Shown here: piece after piece, positions 44,910 to 52,653 of the stretch
Layout: each line of letters starts with the position of its first letter
Numbering within the stretch: position 1 is the first letter of the stretch
Assembly: GCF_003314435.2 (NCBI RefSeq)
Contig: NZ_QNVY02000001.1
Coordinates: 372,001-436,000 of the forward strand
Source of the DNA: Flavobacterium petrolei
GTDB taxonomy: Bacteria; Bacteroidota; Bacteroidia; Flavobacteriales; Flavobacteriaceae
Length of the DNA stretch: 64,000 nucleotides
Reading direction: 5' to 3'
Made by a program: the position numbers and the translations under genes
Notes under the pieces: generated by a model
Databases searched by the model: none
Seen by the model: the letters and a program-made list of their open reading frames with translations, nothing else
Told to the model about the DNA's origin: nothing

Positions 44910-45170
44910 ATGAAAAAAATGAAAAAAGCACTTTTAGGATTAGCATTTATTGCAACTTTAATGACTTCTTGCAAAAAAGAAACAAAAGACGAAGTAAAAG
45001 AGGCTACCGAAGCCGTTGGCAATGAAATGGAAGATGCTATCGATACAGCAGCTGTAAAAGTTGATGCTGCAGCTGATTCCACTAAGGTTAAAGCAGGAAA
45101 AGTTCTTGAAAAAGGAGCGAAAAAAATGGATGAAGCCGCTGAAAAGTTGAAAGAAGCCGCAAAAAAATAA
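44910..45170 (+). CDS. small helical lipoprotein, Lys-terminated
   Basis: 86 residues (the second Met at 44919 is an equally good start). Lipoprotein signal with lipobox LMTSC and lysines after the Cys. The mature part of about 62 residues is almost pure Ala/Lys/Glu/Asp without Pro or aromatics (DEVKEATEAVGNEMEDAI, GAKKMDEAAEKLKEAAKK), so it should be one continuous alpha helix or coiled coil. The C-terminus is ...EAAKK. Short helical lipoproteins ending in lysine recall Braun lipoprotein, and a second such protein is encoded at 52244. That parallel is inference. Confidence 0.8.
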   Translation: MKKMKKALLGLAFIATLMTSCKKETKDEVKEATEAVGNEMEDAIDTAAVKVDAAADSTKVKAGKVLEKGAKKMDEAAEKLKEAAKK

Positions 45171-45250
45171 CTCTACTTCAAATCAAATTGAAACCTGAAC
45201 GAATGACAAATTAAGAAAGAACGTTTTCATTCACAGTGATTTTCACCTAA

Positions 45251-45290
45251 AAAAATCCCAAACTATCATCATTGATACTTTGGGATTTTT
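45251..45290. terminator. bidirectional terminator between lipoprotein gene and galE
   Basis: Arms AAAAATCCCAAA (45251-45262) and TTTGGGATTTTT (45279-45290), with the pairing TATCA/TGATA continuing inside. It serves both convergent genes. Confidence 0.8.
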
Positions 45291-45325
45291 AATTATTTTA
45301 ATATAAATGCTTTCGTAGTGTATCT

Positions 45326-46339
45326 CTACGAACGAATTTTCTGTTCCCATTTCCAAGCGCTTGCCATCGCTTCTTCAAGCGTCGATTGTGCTTTCCATCC
45401 TAAAACAGTATTGGCTTTATCGGTATTGGCATACGCTGAAGTTATATCTCCTTCTCTACGGCCTACAATTTTATAAGGCAATTTTTTACCGCTTACTTTT
45501 TCGAAAGTATGTATTACTTCTAAAACGGAGCTTCCGGTTCCGGTTCCCAAATTAAAGGTTTCTACTTTTTCCGTATTTTTTTTGTTCAGCAAGCGTTGCA
45601 AAGCGATAACATGGGCTTTCGCCAAATCTACTACGTGAATATAATCGCGAACTGCTGTTCCATCTGGAGTTGGATAATCATCTCCATAAACCGAAAGCTC
45701 TTTACGCAATCCAAAACCGGTTTGTGTAATAAACGGCACTAAATTCTGAGGAACACCAATAGGTAATTCTCCAATTTCAGTAGAAGGATGCGCCCCAATT
45801 GGATTAAAATAACGCAATAAAATCGCGTTGATATTAGTAACTTTGGCTGTATCAGTGATAATTTCTTCTCCTATTTGTTTCGTATTCCCATAAGGAGACA
45901 TCGCTGTTTGAATCGAAGCATTTTCAGTTATCGGCATGGTTTCCGCCTGACCATAAACAGTACATGACGAGCTAAAAATGAAATTTGCTTCCGGTTTTTG
46001 CTGTAATTCTTGTAAAACATAAACCAAGGCATTGATATTATTTTCATAGTATAACAATGGGTTTTCTACACTTTCGCCCACTGCTTTCGAAGCTGCAAAA
46101 TGAATAACACCTGAAATATCATGATGCCTTTTGAAAAAATCCTGCACTTTTTCTTTTTCTCGCAAATCTAATTTTTCGAAAGCCGGAACTTTACCCGTAA
46201 TATTATGAATTCCGTCCAAAACACTCAAGGAAGTATTTGATAAATTATCGACAACGATAACTTCATAACCTTCGTTTTGTAATTCTACTACGGTATGAGA
46301 TCCTATGAAACCCAACCCACCTGTGACTAATATTTTCAT
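45326..46339 (-). CDS. galE: UDP-glucose 4-epimerase
   Basis: Interconverts UDP-glucose and UDP-galactose with tightly bound NAD. 337 residues of the extended short-chain dehydrogenase family: nucleotide loop TGGLGFIGSHT at the N-terminus, VVDNLSN, SSSCTVYG with the catalytic Ser/Thr, the SPYGNTKQ Tyr-Lys pair and RYFNPIGAHPS. These are all features of GalE rather than of other epimerases. It is followed on the left by a terminator. The DegT-type gene lies upstream on the same strand, pointing to nucleotide-sugar supply for surface glycans. Confidence 0.95.
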   Translation of the reverse strand: MKILVTGGLGFIGSHTVVELQNEGYEVIVVDNLSNTSLSVLDGIHNITGKVPAFEKLDLREKEKVQDFFKRHHDISGVIHFAASKAVGESVENPLLYYENNINALVYVLQELQQKPEANFIFSSSCTVYGQAETMPITENASIQTAMSPYGNTKQIGEEIITDTAKVTNINAILLRYFNPIGAHPSTEIGELPIGVPQNLVPFITQTGFGLRKELSVYGDDYPTPDGTAVRDYIHVVDLAKAHVIALQRLLNKKNTEKVETFNLGTGTGSSVLEVIHTFEKVSGKKLPYKIVGRREGDITSAYANTDKANTVLGWKAQSTLEEAMASAWKWEQKIRS

Positions 46340-46360
46340 GATTTCTTTTTTCTATAAAAA

Positions 46361-46413
46361 CGCAACTTATTGCGTCTTCTCGTTTATAAAAAAAGACGCG
46401 ATAAATCGCGTCT
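46361..46413. repeat. two short palindromes between galE and the DegT gene
   Basis: CGCAACTTATTGCG (46361-46374) and, after 19 bases, a perfect stem AGACGCGAT/ATCGCGTCT with loop AA (46394-46413) flanked by A's and TCTACT. The second has the same GTAGAGAYGC-like edge as the palindrome at 31479. Confidence 0.55.
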
Positions 46414-46422
46414 CTACTAAAA

Positions 46423-47553
46423 TTATCCTAAATATTCTAAAACAGAATCTGTTATAAACTTAATTTGCTCGTCATCTAATTCGGTGTGCATTGGCAATGA
46501 AAGTACTTCCGTAACCAATTGATTGGTTACTGGAAAATCTTCTTCTTTGTAACGAGAATCAGCGTATGCTTTTTGCGAATGCAACGGAATTGGGTAATAA
46601 ATAGCACAAGGTATTCCTTTATCTAATAAATGCTGCATTAAACCATTCCTGTCAGCACCAATAATTCGTAATGTATATTGATGAAAAACGTGACAGTCGC
46701 AAATATCACAAATACTTGGCGCAACGATATTTTTATGCCCTTCAAAAGCAGCAGAATATTTCCTGGCTGCGTCTTGTCTGGCTCTTCCATAATCATCTAA
46801 TAAAGGCAACTTAGCGTTCAAAACCGCTGCCTGAATACTGTCTAATCTAGAATTTACACCTACAACATCATGATGGTATCGCTCGTACATTCCGTGATTT
46901 ACAATTCCGCGAAGTTTGTGTGCCAAAGCATCATCATTCGTAAAAATCGCTCCACCATCTCCATAACATCCAAGATTTTTAGAAGGGAAAAACGAAGTTG
47001 CTCCTACGTGTCCAATCGTTCCCGCTTTCTTTTTAGTCCCATCCGAAAATTTACAGTTGGCACCAATCGCTTGCGCATTATCTTCGATAACGTATAAGTT
47101 ATATTCTTTGGCAATAGCCATAATAGCTTCCATATTGGCGGCACGACCAAACAAATGTACCGGTACAATTGCTTTTGTTTTTGACGTAATCGCTTTTTTG
47201 ATTCCTTCAATAGAAATATTCATGTTGAACAAATTCACATCTACTAAAACGGGAGTCAATTGCAATAAAGCAATGACTTCCACTGTCGCAGCAAAAGTAA
47301 AATCAGCAGTGATTACCTCATCTCCTGGTTTCAAATCCAGTCCCATCATCGCAATTTGTAGCGCATCGGTTCCATTTGCACAAGGAATTACGTGTTTTAC
47401 GTCCAGATATTTCTCTAATGATTTTTGAAATTGATGAACTTGAGGTCCATTAATATAGGTATTAGTGTCTAAAACTTCCTGAATAGAAATGTTAACGGTA
47501 TCTTTTATTTTTTCATATTGACTTTTTAAGTCAACCATTTGGATTTTTTTCAT
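46423..47553 (-). CDS. DegT/DnrJ/EryC1/StrS family sugar aminotransferase
   Basis: PLP-dependent enzyme that aminates a keto-sugar nucleotide, usually for lipopolysaccharide or glycan synthesis. 376 residues. Visible: MVDLKSQYEKIKD, CANGTDALQIAM, ITADFTFAATVEVI, VIEDNAQAIGA, the PLP lysine in SFFPSKNLGCYGDGGA and NSRLDSIQAAVL. It closely matches the group annotated as UDP-4-amino-type transaminases (WbpE/PglE-like), though the product cannot be fixed. Probable promoter at 47624-47631. Confidence 0.93.
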   Translation of the reverse strand: MKKIQMVDLKSQYEKIKDTVNISIQEVLDTNTYINGPQVHQFQKSLEKYLDVKHVIPCANGTDALQIAMMGLDLKPGDEVITADFTFAATVEVIALLQLTPVLVDVNLFNMNISIEGIKKAITSKTKAIVPVHLFGRAANMEAIMAIAKEYNLYVIEDNAQAIGANCKFSDGTKKKAGTIGHVGATSFFPSKNLGCYGDGGAIFTNDDALAHKLRGIVNHGMYERYHHDVVGVNSRLDSIQAAVLNAKLPLLDDYGRARQDAARKYSAAFEGHKNIVAPSICDICDCHVFHQYTLRIIGADRNGLMQHLLDKGIPCAIYYPIPLHSQKAYADSRYKEEDFPVTNQLVTEVLSLPMHTELDDEQIKFITDSVLEYLG

Positions 47554-47623
47554 TGCAATTTTTGTTTAATGTTCGAAAAATTGCCGTTTCTAAACACAGC
47601 AAATACTTTCTTAAAACGAAGAA

Positions 47624-47631
47624 CAAAAATA
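47624..47631 (-). promoter_or_regulatory. promoter -7 box of the DegT gene
   Basis: TATTTTTG on the minus strand, exact consensus, about 70 bases before the start codon and just after the small frame at 47633-47782. Confidence 0.55.
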
Positions 47632-47632
47632 G

Positions 47633-47782
47633 TTATTTATGAGTTGAAACCAATGCAACCAACAGTAAAAAAGATAATATTCCAATGAAATAAAAAGGAA
47701 GTACCTGTAACCAAAATTTAAATATTACTGCAGAAGAAATTAAAATAAAGAAAACGTATTTTAGCCCCAAAATTTTAATCAT
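47633..47782 (-). CDS. possible small membrane protein, 49 residues
   Basis: A short frame with ATG at 47782 and TAA at 47633. The product (MIKILGLKYVFFILISSA, then FKFWLQVLPFYFIGIL and ending VALVSTHK) is a two-helix hydrophobic hairpin with basic ends and looks like real protein rather than random AT-rich translation. Its ATG lies back to back with the ATG of waaA, overlapping by two bases, so its own promoter would have to lie inside waaA. It stops just before the promoter of the DegT gene. I recall similar short frames in this genus but cannot verify it. Confidence 0.45.
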   Translation of the reverse strand: MIKILGLKYVFFILISSAVIFKFWLQVLPFYFIGILSFLLLVALVSTHK

Positions 47783-49016
47783 GCTTTTTCTTTATAACTT
47801 AATCGTTCATTTTGCTGGTTTTTTATTAAAAATCACTGCGCTTTTCAGTCCAAAAATGAAACTTTTTGTGGATGGCAGGAAAGAAGTTTTCCCTGTTTTG
47901 GAACAAAAAATAAAATCTACTGACAAAACAATCTGGTTTCATGCCGCTTCTTTGGGCGAATACGAGCAAGGTTTACCCGTTATTGAAAAGATAAAAGAGC
48001 AATTCCCATTGCACAAAATCGTGGTTACGTTCTTTTCTCCTTCGGGTTATGAAGTTCGTAAAAACAATACTGTTGCTGATGTTACGGTGTATTTACCTTT
48101 GGATACCAAGAAAAATGCACAACAATTTCTACAACTCGTTCATCCGGATTTAGTGTTTTTTATCAAATATGAATACTGGCCCAATTATTTATTCGAACTC
48201 AAAAAATCAAATACTAAAACCTACCTGATTTCTGGAATTCTAAGAAAAAACCAACTGTTTTTTAAATGGTACGGTGGTTTTTATAGAGACGCGCTGGCTG
48301 CATTTACCTACTTTTTTGTTCAAAATGAAATTTCAAAAAAACTACTGCAGCAGTTAGGGAAAAGTAATGTTGCCGTTTCTGGTGACACCCGTTTTGACCG
48401 AGTGGCCACAATTTTAGAAAAAGATAATTCGCTGGATTTTATTTCTCAATTCAAAAACAACACACTCACTATTGTTGTGGGAAGTTCGTGGCCAAAAGAC
48501 GAAGATTTAATAGTGAATTTTATTAATTCGAATACTTTCAATGTCAAGTTTATAATTGCACCACATAATATCAAGGAAGAACAAATTCAACAATTAAAAA
48601 ACAGTATCACTAAAAAAACTGTTTTATTCTCTGAAAAAGAAGGAAAGCAGCTTGCCACTTTCGATGTCTTCATTATTGACACCATCGGGATTTTAACTAA
48701 AATCTACAGTTATGCAGATATTGCTTATGTGGGCGGCGGTTTCGGGAATCCCGGAGTTCACAATGTTTTAGAACCCGCTACTTTTGGTGTTCCAATCCTT
48801 ATTGGACCTAACTATTCGCATTTTGCAGAAGCAATTGCGCTAGTCAATATGGAAGCTTGTCTTGCGGTCAGCAATCAAAAAGAATTAAACGAAGCTCTTG
48901 AGAACCTAATACGCAATGATGACATTCGTAACGAAAAAGGACACATGTGCAGCACTTTTGTACAAATGAACAAAGGCGCTACTGCCATCATTTTAAAAAA
49001 TATTCTGAATGATTGA
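47781..49016 (+). CDS. waaA: 3-deoxy-D-manno-octulosonic acid (Kdo) transferase
   Basis: Adds Kdo to lipid A at the inner face of the cytoplasmic membrane. 411 residues. N-terminal membrane-association helix (LYNLIVHFAGFLLKITALFS), WFHAASLGEYEQGLPVI (acceptor site with the catalytic Glu), TFFSPSGYEV, KYEYWPNYL, FVQNE, SGDTRFDRV, and the CMP-Kdo site with YVGGGFGNPGVHNVLEPATFGVP. These match WaaA/KdtA. It overlaps the following acetyltransferase gene by eight bases. The enzyme is consistent with a Kdo-containing lipopolysaccharide. Confidence 0.95.
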   Translation: MLFLYNLIVHFAGFLLKITALFSPKMKLFVDGRKEVFPVLEQKIKSTDKTIWFHAASLGEYEQGLPVIEKIKEQFPLHKIVVTFFSPSGYEVRKNNTVADVTVYLPLDTKKNAQQFLQLVHPDLVFFIKYEYWPNYLFELKKSNTKTYLISGILRKNQLFFKWYGGFYRDALAAFTYFFVQNEISKKLLQQLGKSNVAVSGDTRFDRVATILEKDNSLDFISQFKNNTLTIVVGSSWPKDEDLIVNFINSNTFNVKFIIAPHNIKEEQIQQLKNSITKKTVLFSEKEGKQLATFDVFIIDTIGILTKIYSYADIAYVGGGFGNPGVHNVLEPATFGVPILIGPNYSHFAEAIALVNMEACLAVSNQKELNEALENLIRNDDIRNEKGHMCSTFVQMNKGATAIILKNILND

Positions 49017-49455
49017 GTTCAAACATATCACTACTGCTGATATCGAAACCATCGTCTCCCTGATGGAGAAATTTTATGCCATCGATAATTATCCCATTAA
49101 AAGTGACGTTTCCAAGGCTTTGTTTGAAGAATTTATTTCTAATAAAAATCTGGGCAAAGCATGGTTGATTGTATCCGATAACGAAATTGTAGGATATCTA
49201 ATTCTAACCTTTGTTTTTAGTTTTGAATACCAGGGAAAAATTGCTTTTTTAGACGAATTGTACATCACCGAAAAAGCACGCGGAAAAGGGATTGGCTCAA
49301 AAGCCATTGAATTTATAAAAGATGAAAGTCATAAATTATCGTTAAAACTGATCTATCTGGAAGTAGAACCACACAACAAAAAAGCTCAAAATTTGTATAT
49401 TGCCAACGGTTTCGAAATGCATAATCGAAAATTAATGCGTCTTAAAACTAAATAA
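49009..49455 (+). CDS. GNAT family N-acetyltransferase
   Basis: 148 residues forming one GNAT domain: ITTADIETIVSLMEKFYAID, IVGYLILTFVFSFEYQG (strand 4 region), FLDELYITEKARGKGIGSKAIEFI with the acetyl-CoA loop RGKGIG, and LEVEPHNKKAQNLYIANGFEM. The acceptor is unknown. It begins inside the end of waaA (eight-base overlap), so it is probably translated with it. Confidence 0.9.
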   Translation: MIEFKHITTADIETIVSLMEKFYAIDNYPIKSDVSKALFEEFISNKNLGKAWLIVSDNEIVGYLILTFVFSFEYQGKIAFLDELYITEKARGKGIGSKAIEFIKDESHKLSLKLIYLEVEPHNKKAQNLYIANGFEMHNRKLMRLKTK

Positions 49456-49629
49456 TATTGCTAATTGAGCACTCAAGCGGTAGATTTTTAAATTATTCTT
49501 AACCTGAGTCGTTTTTTAGACACATTCTCAAAACAAGTAATTATAGACTGTAAAAAGGAAACGTTTTAATTTTTTGTGCGTATTTATAGCGCTTTATCCA
49601 AATATAAAACCGCAAGCAACAATGGTATT

Positions 49630-49797
49630 ATGAAGACTAAAATATGTGAAATTTGTACTGCGACGGCGGATAATATGTTTCGGATTCAAATTACTTCAGG
49701 AAAAAATTGGATGTTTGTTTGTCAAACCTGTTGTGAAAACTCTAAACCATTACCTCATTACAGATACGGGGGCACTTGGAAAGGCAAACACCATTAG
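49630..49797 (+). CDS. small zinc-ribbon-like protein, 55 residues
   Basis: Start at the ATG at 49630; an upstream GTG at 49576 adds residues of poor quality. Two CxxC knuckles, CEIC near the N-terminus and CQTC(C) about 24 residues later, can bind one zinc. The C-terminus is HYRYGGTWKGKHH. Basic and cytosolic, it resembles short HNH-less zinc-finger proteins found singly in many bacteria. Function unknown. It stands alone between the acetyltransferase and peptidase genes. Confidence 0.65.
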   Translation: MKTKICEICTATADNMFRIQITSGKNWMFVCQTCCENSKPLPHYRYGGTWKGKHH

Positions 49798-49875
49798 TGC
49801 ACTTTCTTACTGGCTTACAATTCAAAATAAATCATCAATTTGTATCACACTTTTATCAAACTAAATTATATACTA

Positions 49876-52050
49876 ATGAAATTTTTAAAATTATTCTTAT
49901 TACTATTTGTCATTCAGACGCAAGCCCAGCAAGGGGGTATGTGGATTCCTTCGCTGCTGAAAGGAATGAATGAAACCGAAATGAAAAATCTGGGCATGAA
50001 AATATCCGTGCAAGACATTTATGATGTGAATCAGTCGAGTATGAAAGATGCGGTACCTCATTTTAACGGAGGTTGTACCTCAGAAGTTATTTCGCCAAAA
50101 GGGCTAATCCTGACCAATCATCATTGTGGATTTTCACAAATTCAATCGCATTCTACCGTTGATCATGATTACCTGACGGATGGTTTTTGGGCCTACAAAA
50201 TGGAAGATGAATTACCAAACGAAGGTTTGACAGTAACTTTTATGGTAAAAATTGAAGATGTAACAACAGCTGTTCTAGAAGGCACTGCAACCCTTACTAA
50301 CGAAGCTGCAAAACAAAAGAAAATTCAAGAAAACATTACGGCATTGTCGAAATCGTTGCCAAAGGAAAATTGGCAGGAAAATAAAATCCGTACTTTTTTC
50401 GAAGGCAATCAATACATTCTTTTTGTAACGGAAACCTTTACAGATGTGCGTTTAGTTGGCGCTCCGCCTTCCTCTATAGGGAAATTTGGTTCTGATACTG
50501 ATAACTGGGTTTGGCCGCGTCATACCGGAGATTTCTCATTGTTTAGAATTTATGCCGACAAAAATAATCGCCCGGCAGCCTATTCAAAAGACAACGTCCC
50601 TTATACGCCTAAACATTTCTTGCCTATTTCATTGGATGGCGTAGCCGAAGATGATTTTACATTGGTTTTTGGTTACCCAGGAAAAACAAACGAATATTTA
50701 CCTTCGGTTGCGATTGAGCAAATTGTAAACGAACTGAATCCAGCAAAAATCGAAATCAGAGACAAAGCCTTGAAAGTTGCCGATGGTTTTATGCGAAAAG
50801 ACAATGCCATCAAAATTCAATACGCTTCAAAATATGCAAGCATTGCCAATTATTGGAAAAAATGGATTGGCGAAACACAAGGATTAAAAAAATCAAATGC
50901 AGTTGCCGTAAAAAAAGAATCTGAAAAAGAATTTCAGCAAAAAATAGTAAAAACAGGCAAAGAAAAAGAATACGGAACACTTTTGGCTGACTTTGACAAA
51001 AACTACACGGAAATTGCTCCTTATGCGGTAGCAAGAGACTATTTTACAGAAGTAGTACTGCGCAATACTGAATTACTAAGTACGGGATATAAATTATACC
51101 AATTGGAAGAAGTTTACAAAAGTAAAGGAGAACAGTCTTTCAATGACCGAAAAAATAATTTAATAGCAGGGCTGGCTGATTTTTACAAGAATTTCAATGC
51201 AACTGTCGATGAAAAAGTTTTTGAGCAGTTAATTGAATTGTATGCGACGAAATCTCCAAAACAATTTTTACCAAAAGGCTTGGTGAATGTAAATGCTAAA
51301 AATCTGGCTTCGGAAGTTTACACCAAATCTCAACTGAAAAATTACGCCGGTTTGAAACAATTGTTAACGGGTGATGCCGGAACTGTTTTGGCAAATTTAA
51401 ATAATGATCCGGGTTTCTTGCTTGTAAAAGAATTAGCCGACAAATATTCTAAAGAAGTTGCGCCAAAATACGACGAACTGAACTTAACGATTACTGCGTT
51501 GCAACGCACGTACATGAAAGCGCAATTAGAATTGAATACGGAAAGCCGCATTTTTCCGGATGCTAACAGCACCTTGCGTGTAACCTATGGAAAAGTAAAA
51601 GGTTATGAGCCTAAAGATGCCACTGTATACACTCCAGTAACGTATTTGGACGGCGTGATGGAAAAATATATTCCGGGAGACTATGAATTTGATGTTCCTG
51701 CTAAATTAATCGATTTATACAAAACAAAGGATTACGGTCCTTACGGCGAAAATGGGAAAATGCCCGTATGTTTTATTGGTACAAATCACACTACAGGAGG
51801 TAATTCAGGAAGCCCCGCAATTGACGCTAACGGAAACTTAATAGGACTGAATTTTGACAGGGTTTGGGAAGGAACTATGAGTGATATTTATTACGATCCA
51901 AGTATTTGCAGAAATATCATGGTGGATATCCGTTACGTGTTGTTCATTATGGATAAATATGCAGGTGCAAAAAACTTAATCAGTGAATTAAAACTAGTGC
52001 ATCCAAAGAAAAACAAACCACTAAAAAATAAAAAATTAAAACAAAAATAG
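49876..52050 (+). CDS. S46 family dipeptidyl-peptidase, DPP11 type
   Basis: Periplasmic enzyme that releases dipeptides from peptide N-termini. 724 residues from the ATG at 49876, which begins the signal peptide MKFLKLFLLLFVIQTQAQ; an in-frame TTG 12 codons earlier is rejected. Chymotrypsin-like residues: His83 in TNHHCGF, an Asp in the DNWVWPRHTGDFS region, Ser644 in GGNSGSPAID. Eighteen residues after the Ser lies Arg662 (NFDRVWEG). In the Porphyromonas enzymes Arg at this position marks DPP11, which cleaves after Asp/Glu, while DPP7 has Gly. So acidic specificity is predicted. Bacteroidota use such enzymes to live on peptides. Confidence 0.92.
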   Translation: MKFLKLFLLLFVIQTQAQQGGMWIPSLLKGMNETEMKNLGMKISVQDIYDVNQSSMKDAVPHFNGGCTSEVISPKGLILTNHHCGFSQIQSHSTVDHDYLTDGFWAYKMEDELPNEGLTVTFMVKIEDVTTAVLEGTATLTNEAAKQKKIQENITALSKSLPKENWQENKIRTFFEGNQYILFVTETFTDVRLVGAPPSSIGKFGSDTDNWVWPRHTGDFSLFRIYADKNNRPAAYSKDNVPYTPKHFLPISLDGVAEDDFTLVFGYPGKTNEYLPSVAIEQIVNELNPAKIEIRDKALKVADGFMRKDNAIKIQYASKYASIANYWKKWIGETQGLKKSNAVAVKKESEKEFQQKIVKTGKEKEYGTLLADFDKNYTEIAPYAVARDYFTEVVLRNTELLSTGYKLYQLEEVYKSKGEQSFNDRKNNLIAGLADFYKNFNATVDEKVFEQLIELYATKSPKQFLPKGLVNVNAKNLASEVYTKSQLKNYAGLKQLLTGDAGTVLANLNNDPGFLLVKELADKYSKEVAPKYDELNLTITALQRTYMKAQLELNTESRIFPDANSTLRVTYGKVKGYEPKDATVYTPVTYLDGVMEKYIPGDYEFDVPAKLIDLYKTKDYGPYGENGKMPVCFIGTNHTTGGNSGSPAIDANGNLIGLNFDRVWEGTMSDIYYDPSICRNIMVDIRYVLFIMDKYAGAKNLISELKLVHPKKNKPLKNKKLKQK

Positions 52051-52198
52051 CCGAAAAACAAGACTAATCAAATGTTATTAAACATTTCTTAATCAATTGC
52101 TTAAACTGGCACAATAATTGTAACCTGTTCCAACGTTGGCAAAAAATAATATTTTATAAAAAAAAAATAAAAAAATATTTTACATATTAAAAAATTTA

Positions 52199-52206
52199 TA
52201 TCTTTG
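52199..52206 (+). promoter_or_regulatory. promoter -7 box of the heptad lipoprotein gene
   Basis: TATCTTTG, exact consensus, preceded by more than 60 bases of almost pure A/T, which suggests a strong UP-element-like promoter. Confidence 0.65.
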
Positions 52207-52243
52207 CCACGAATTAATAATTAACCTTTTATATTAAATTAAG

Positions 52244-52468
52244 ATGAAAAAAGTATTTTTAAGTTTAGCTGCTGTTGCTGTATTAACTGTTGTATCATGT
52301 AAAAAAGCTGACGCTCCTGCTGAGGACGCTGCAACTACTGTTGATTCTGCTGCTATGGTAGTTGATTCTGCTGCTGCTGTTGTTGACTCTGCTGCTGTAG
52401 TTGTTGATTCTGCTGCTGCTGTTGCTACTGATGCTGCTGAAGTTGCTACTGAAGCTGCAAAAAAATAA
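52244..52468 (+). CDS. small lipoprotein made of heptad repeats
   Basis: 74 residues. Signal with lipobox VVSC, then CKKADAPAEDAATT and six consecutive heptads: VDSAAMV, VDSAAAV, VDSAAVV, VDSAAAV, ATDAAEV, ATEAAKK. Such a pattern gives a coiled-coil helix with a small-residue core. The mature length (about 56 residues), N-terminal lipid and C-terminal Lys match the plan of E. coli Braun lipoprotein, although the sequence is not similar. The strong promoter and immediate terminator suggest an abundant protein. A role as peptidoglycan tether is inference. Confidence 0.8.
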   Translation: MKKVFLSLAAVAVLTVVSCKKADAPAEDAATTVDSAAMVVDSAAAVVDSAAVVVDSAAAVATDAAEVATEAAKK

Positions 52469-52493
52469 TTAGAACTCAAATTCTAAAAATTTT

Positions 52494-52525
52494 AAAGCCA
52501 TCCGCTCTGCGAGATGGCTTTTTTA
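52494..52525 (+). terminator. terminator of the heptad lipoprotein gene
   Basis: Stem AAAGCCATC (52494-52502) / GATGGCTTT (52513-52521) followed by T's, 26 bases after the stop codon. Confidence 0.85.
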
Positions 52526-52571
52526 ATTTGTAACAGTTTCTTAAAAAAGAAACAGCTTTACAAAAGCAAAA

Positions 52572-52615
52572 AAAAAGAAGAGCGTCTTGGCAATTACCAA
52601 GACGCTCTTCTTTTT
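52572..52615. terminator. strong bidirectional hairpin
   Basis: Perfect 19-base stem: 52572-52590 pairs with 52597-52615, loop CAATTA, with AAAAAG at the left edge and CTTTTT at the right. It can end transcription in both directions, including that of the YegP-like gene on the minus strand. Confidence 0.85.
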
Positions 52616-52628
52616 GTCGATTTAAGTG

Positions 52629-52652
52629 AAAAAAAAAAAAAAAAAAAAAAAA
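52629..52652. repeat. 24-base poly(A) tract
   Basis: An uninterrupted run of 24 A's one base beyond the stop codon of the minus-strand YegP-like gene, where it would be transcribed as a U run. By far the longest homopolymer in the window; its exact length may be a sequencing artefact. Confidence 0.9.
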
Positions 52653-52653
52653 C

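Noticed and set aside
47057-47428. 123-codon plus-strand frame inside the DegT aminotransferase gene
   Set aside because: Antisense shadow of a well-identified enzyme, without family motifs.
52244-52468. Tandem DNA repeat of GTTGATTCTGCTGCT units as a phase-variable microsatellite
   Set aside because: The units are imperfect and 21 bases long, so copy-number change keeps the frame; it is better explained as a heptad-coding repeat.
52234-52479. 81-codon Ala/Ser/Thr-rich frame opposite the heptad lipoprotein gene
   Set aside because: It is only the complement of a repetitive coding sequence; the plus-strand frame has a lipobox, promoter and terminator.
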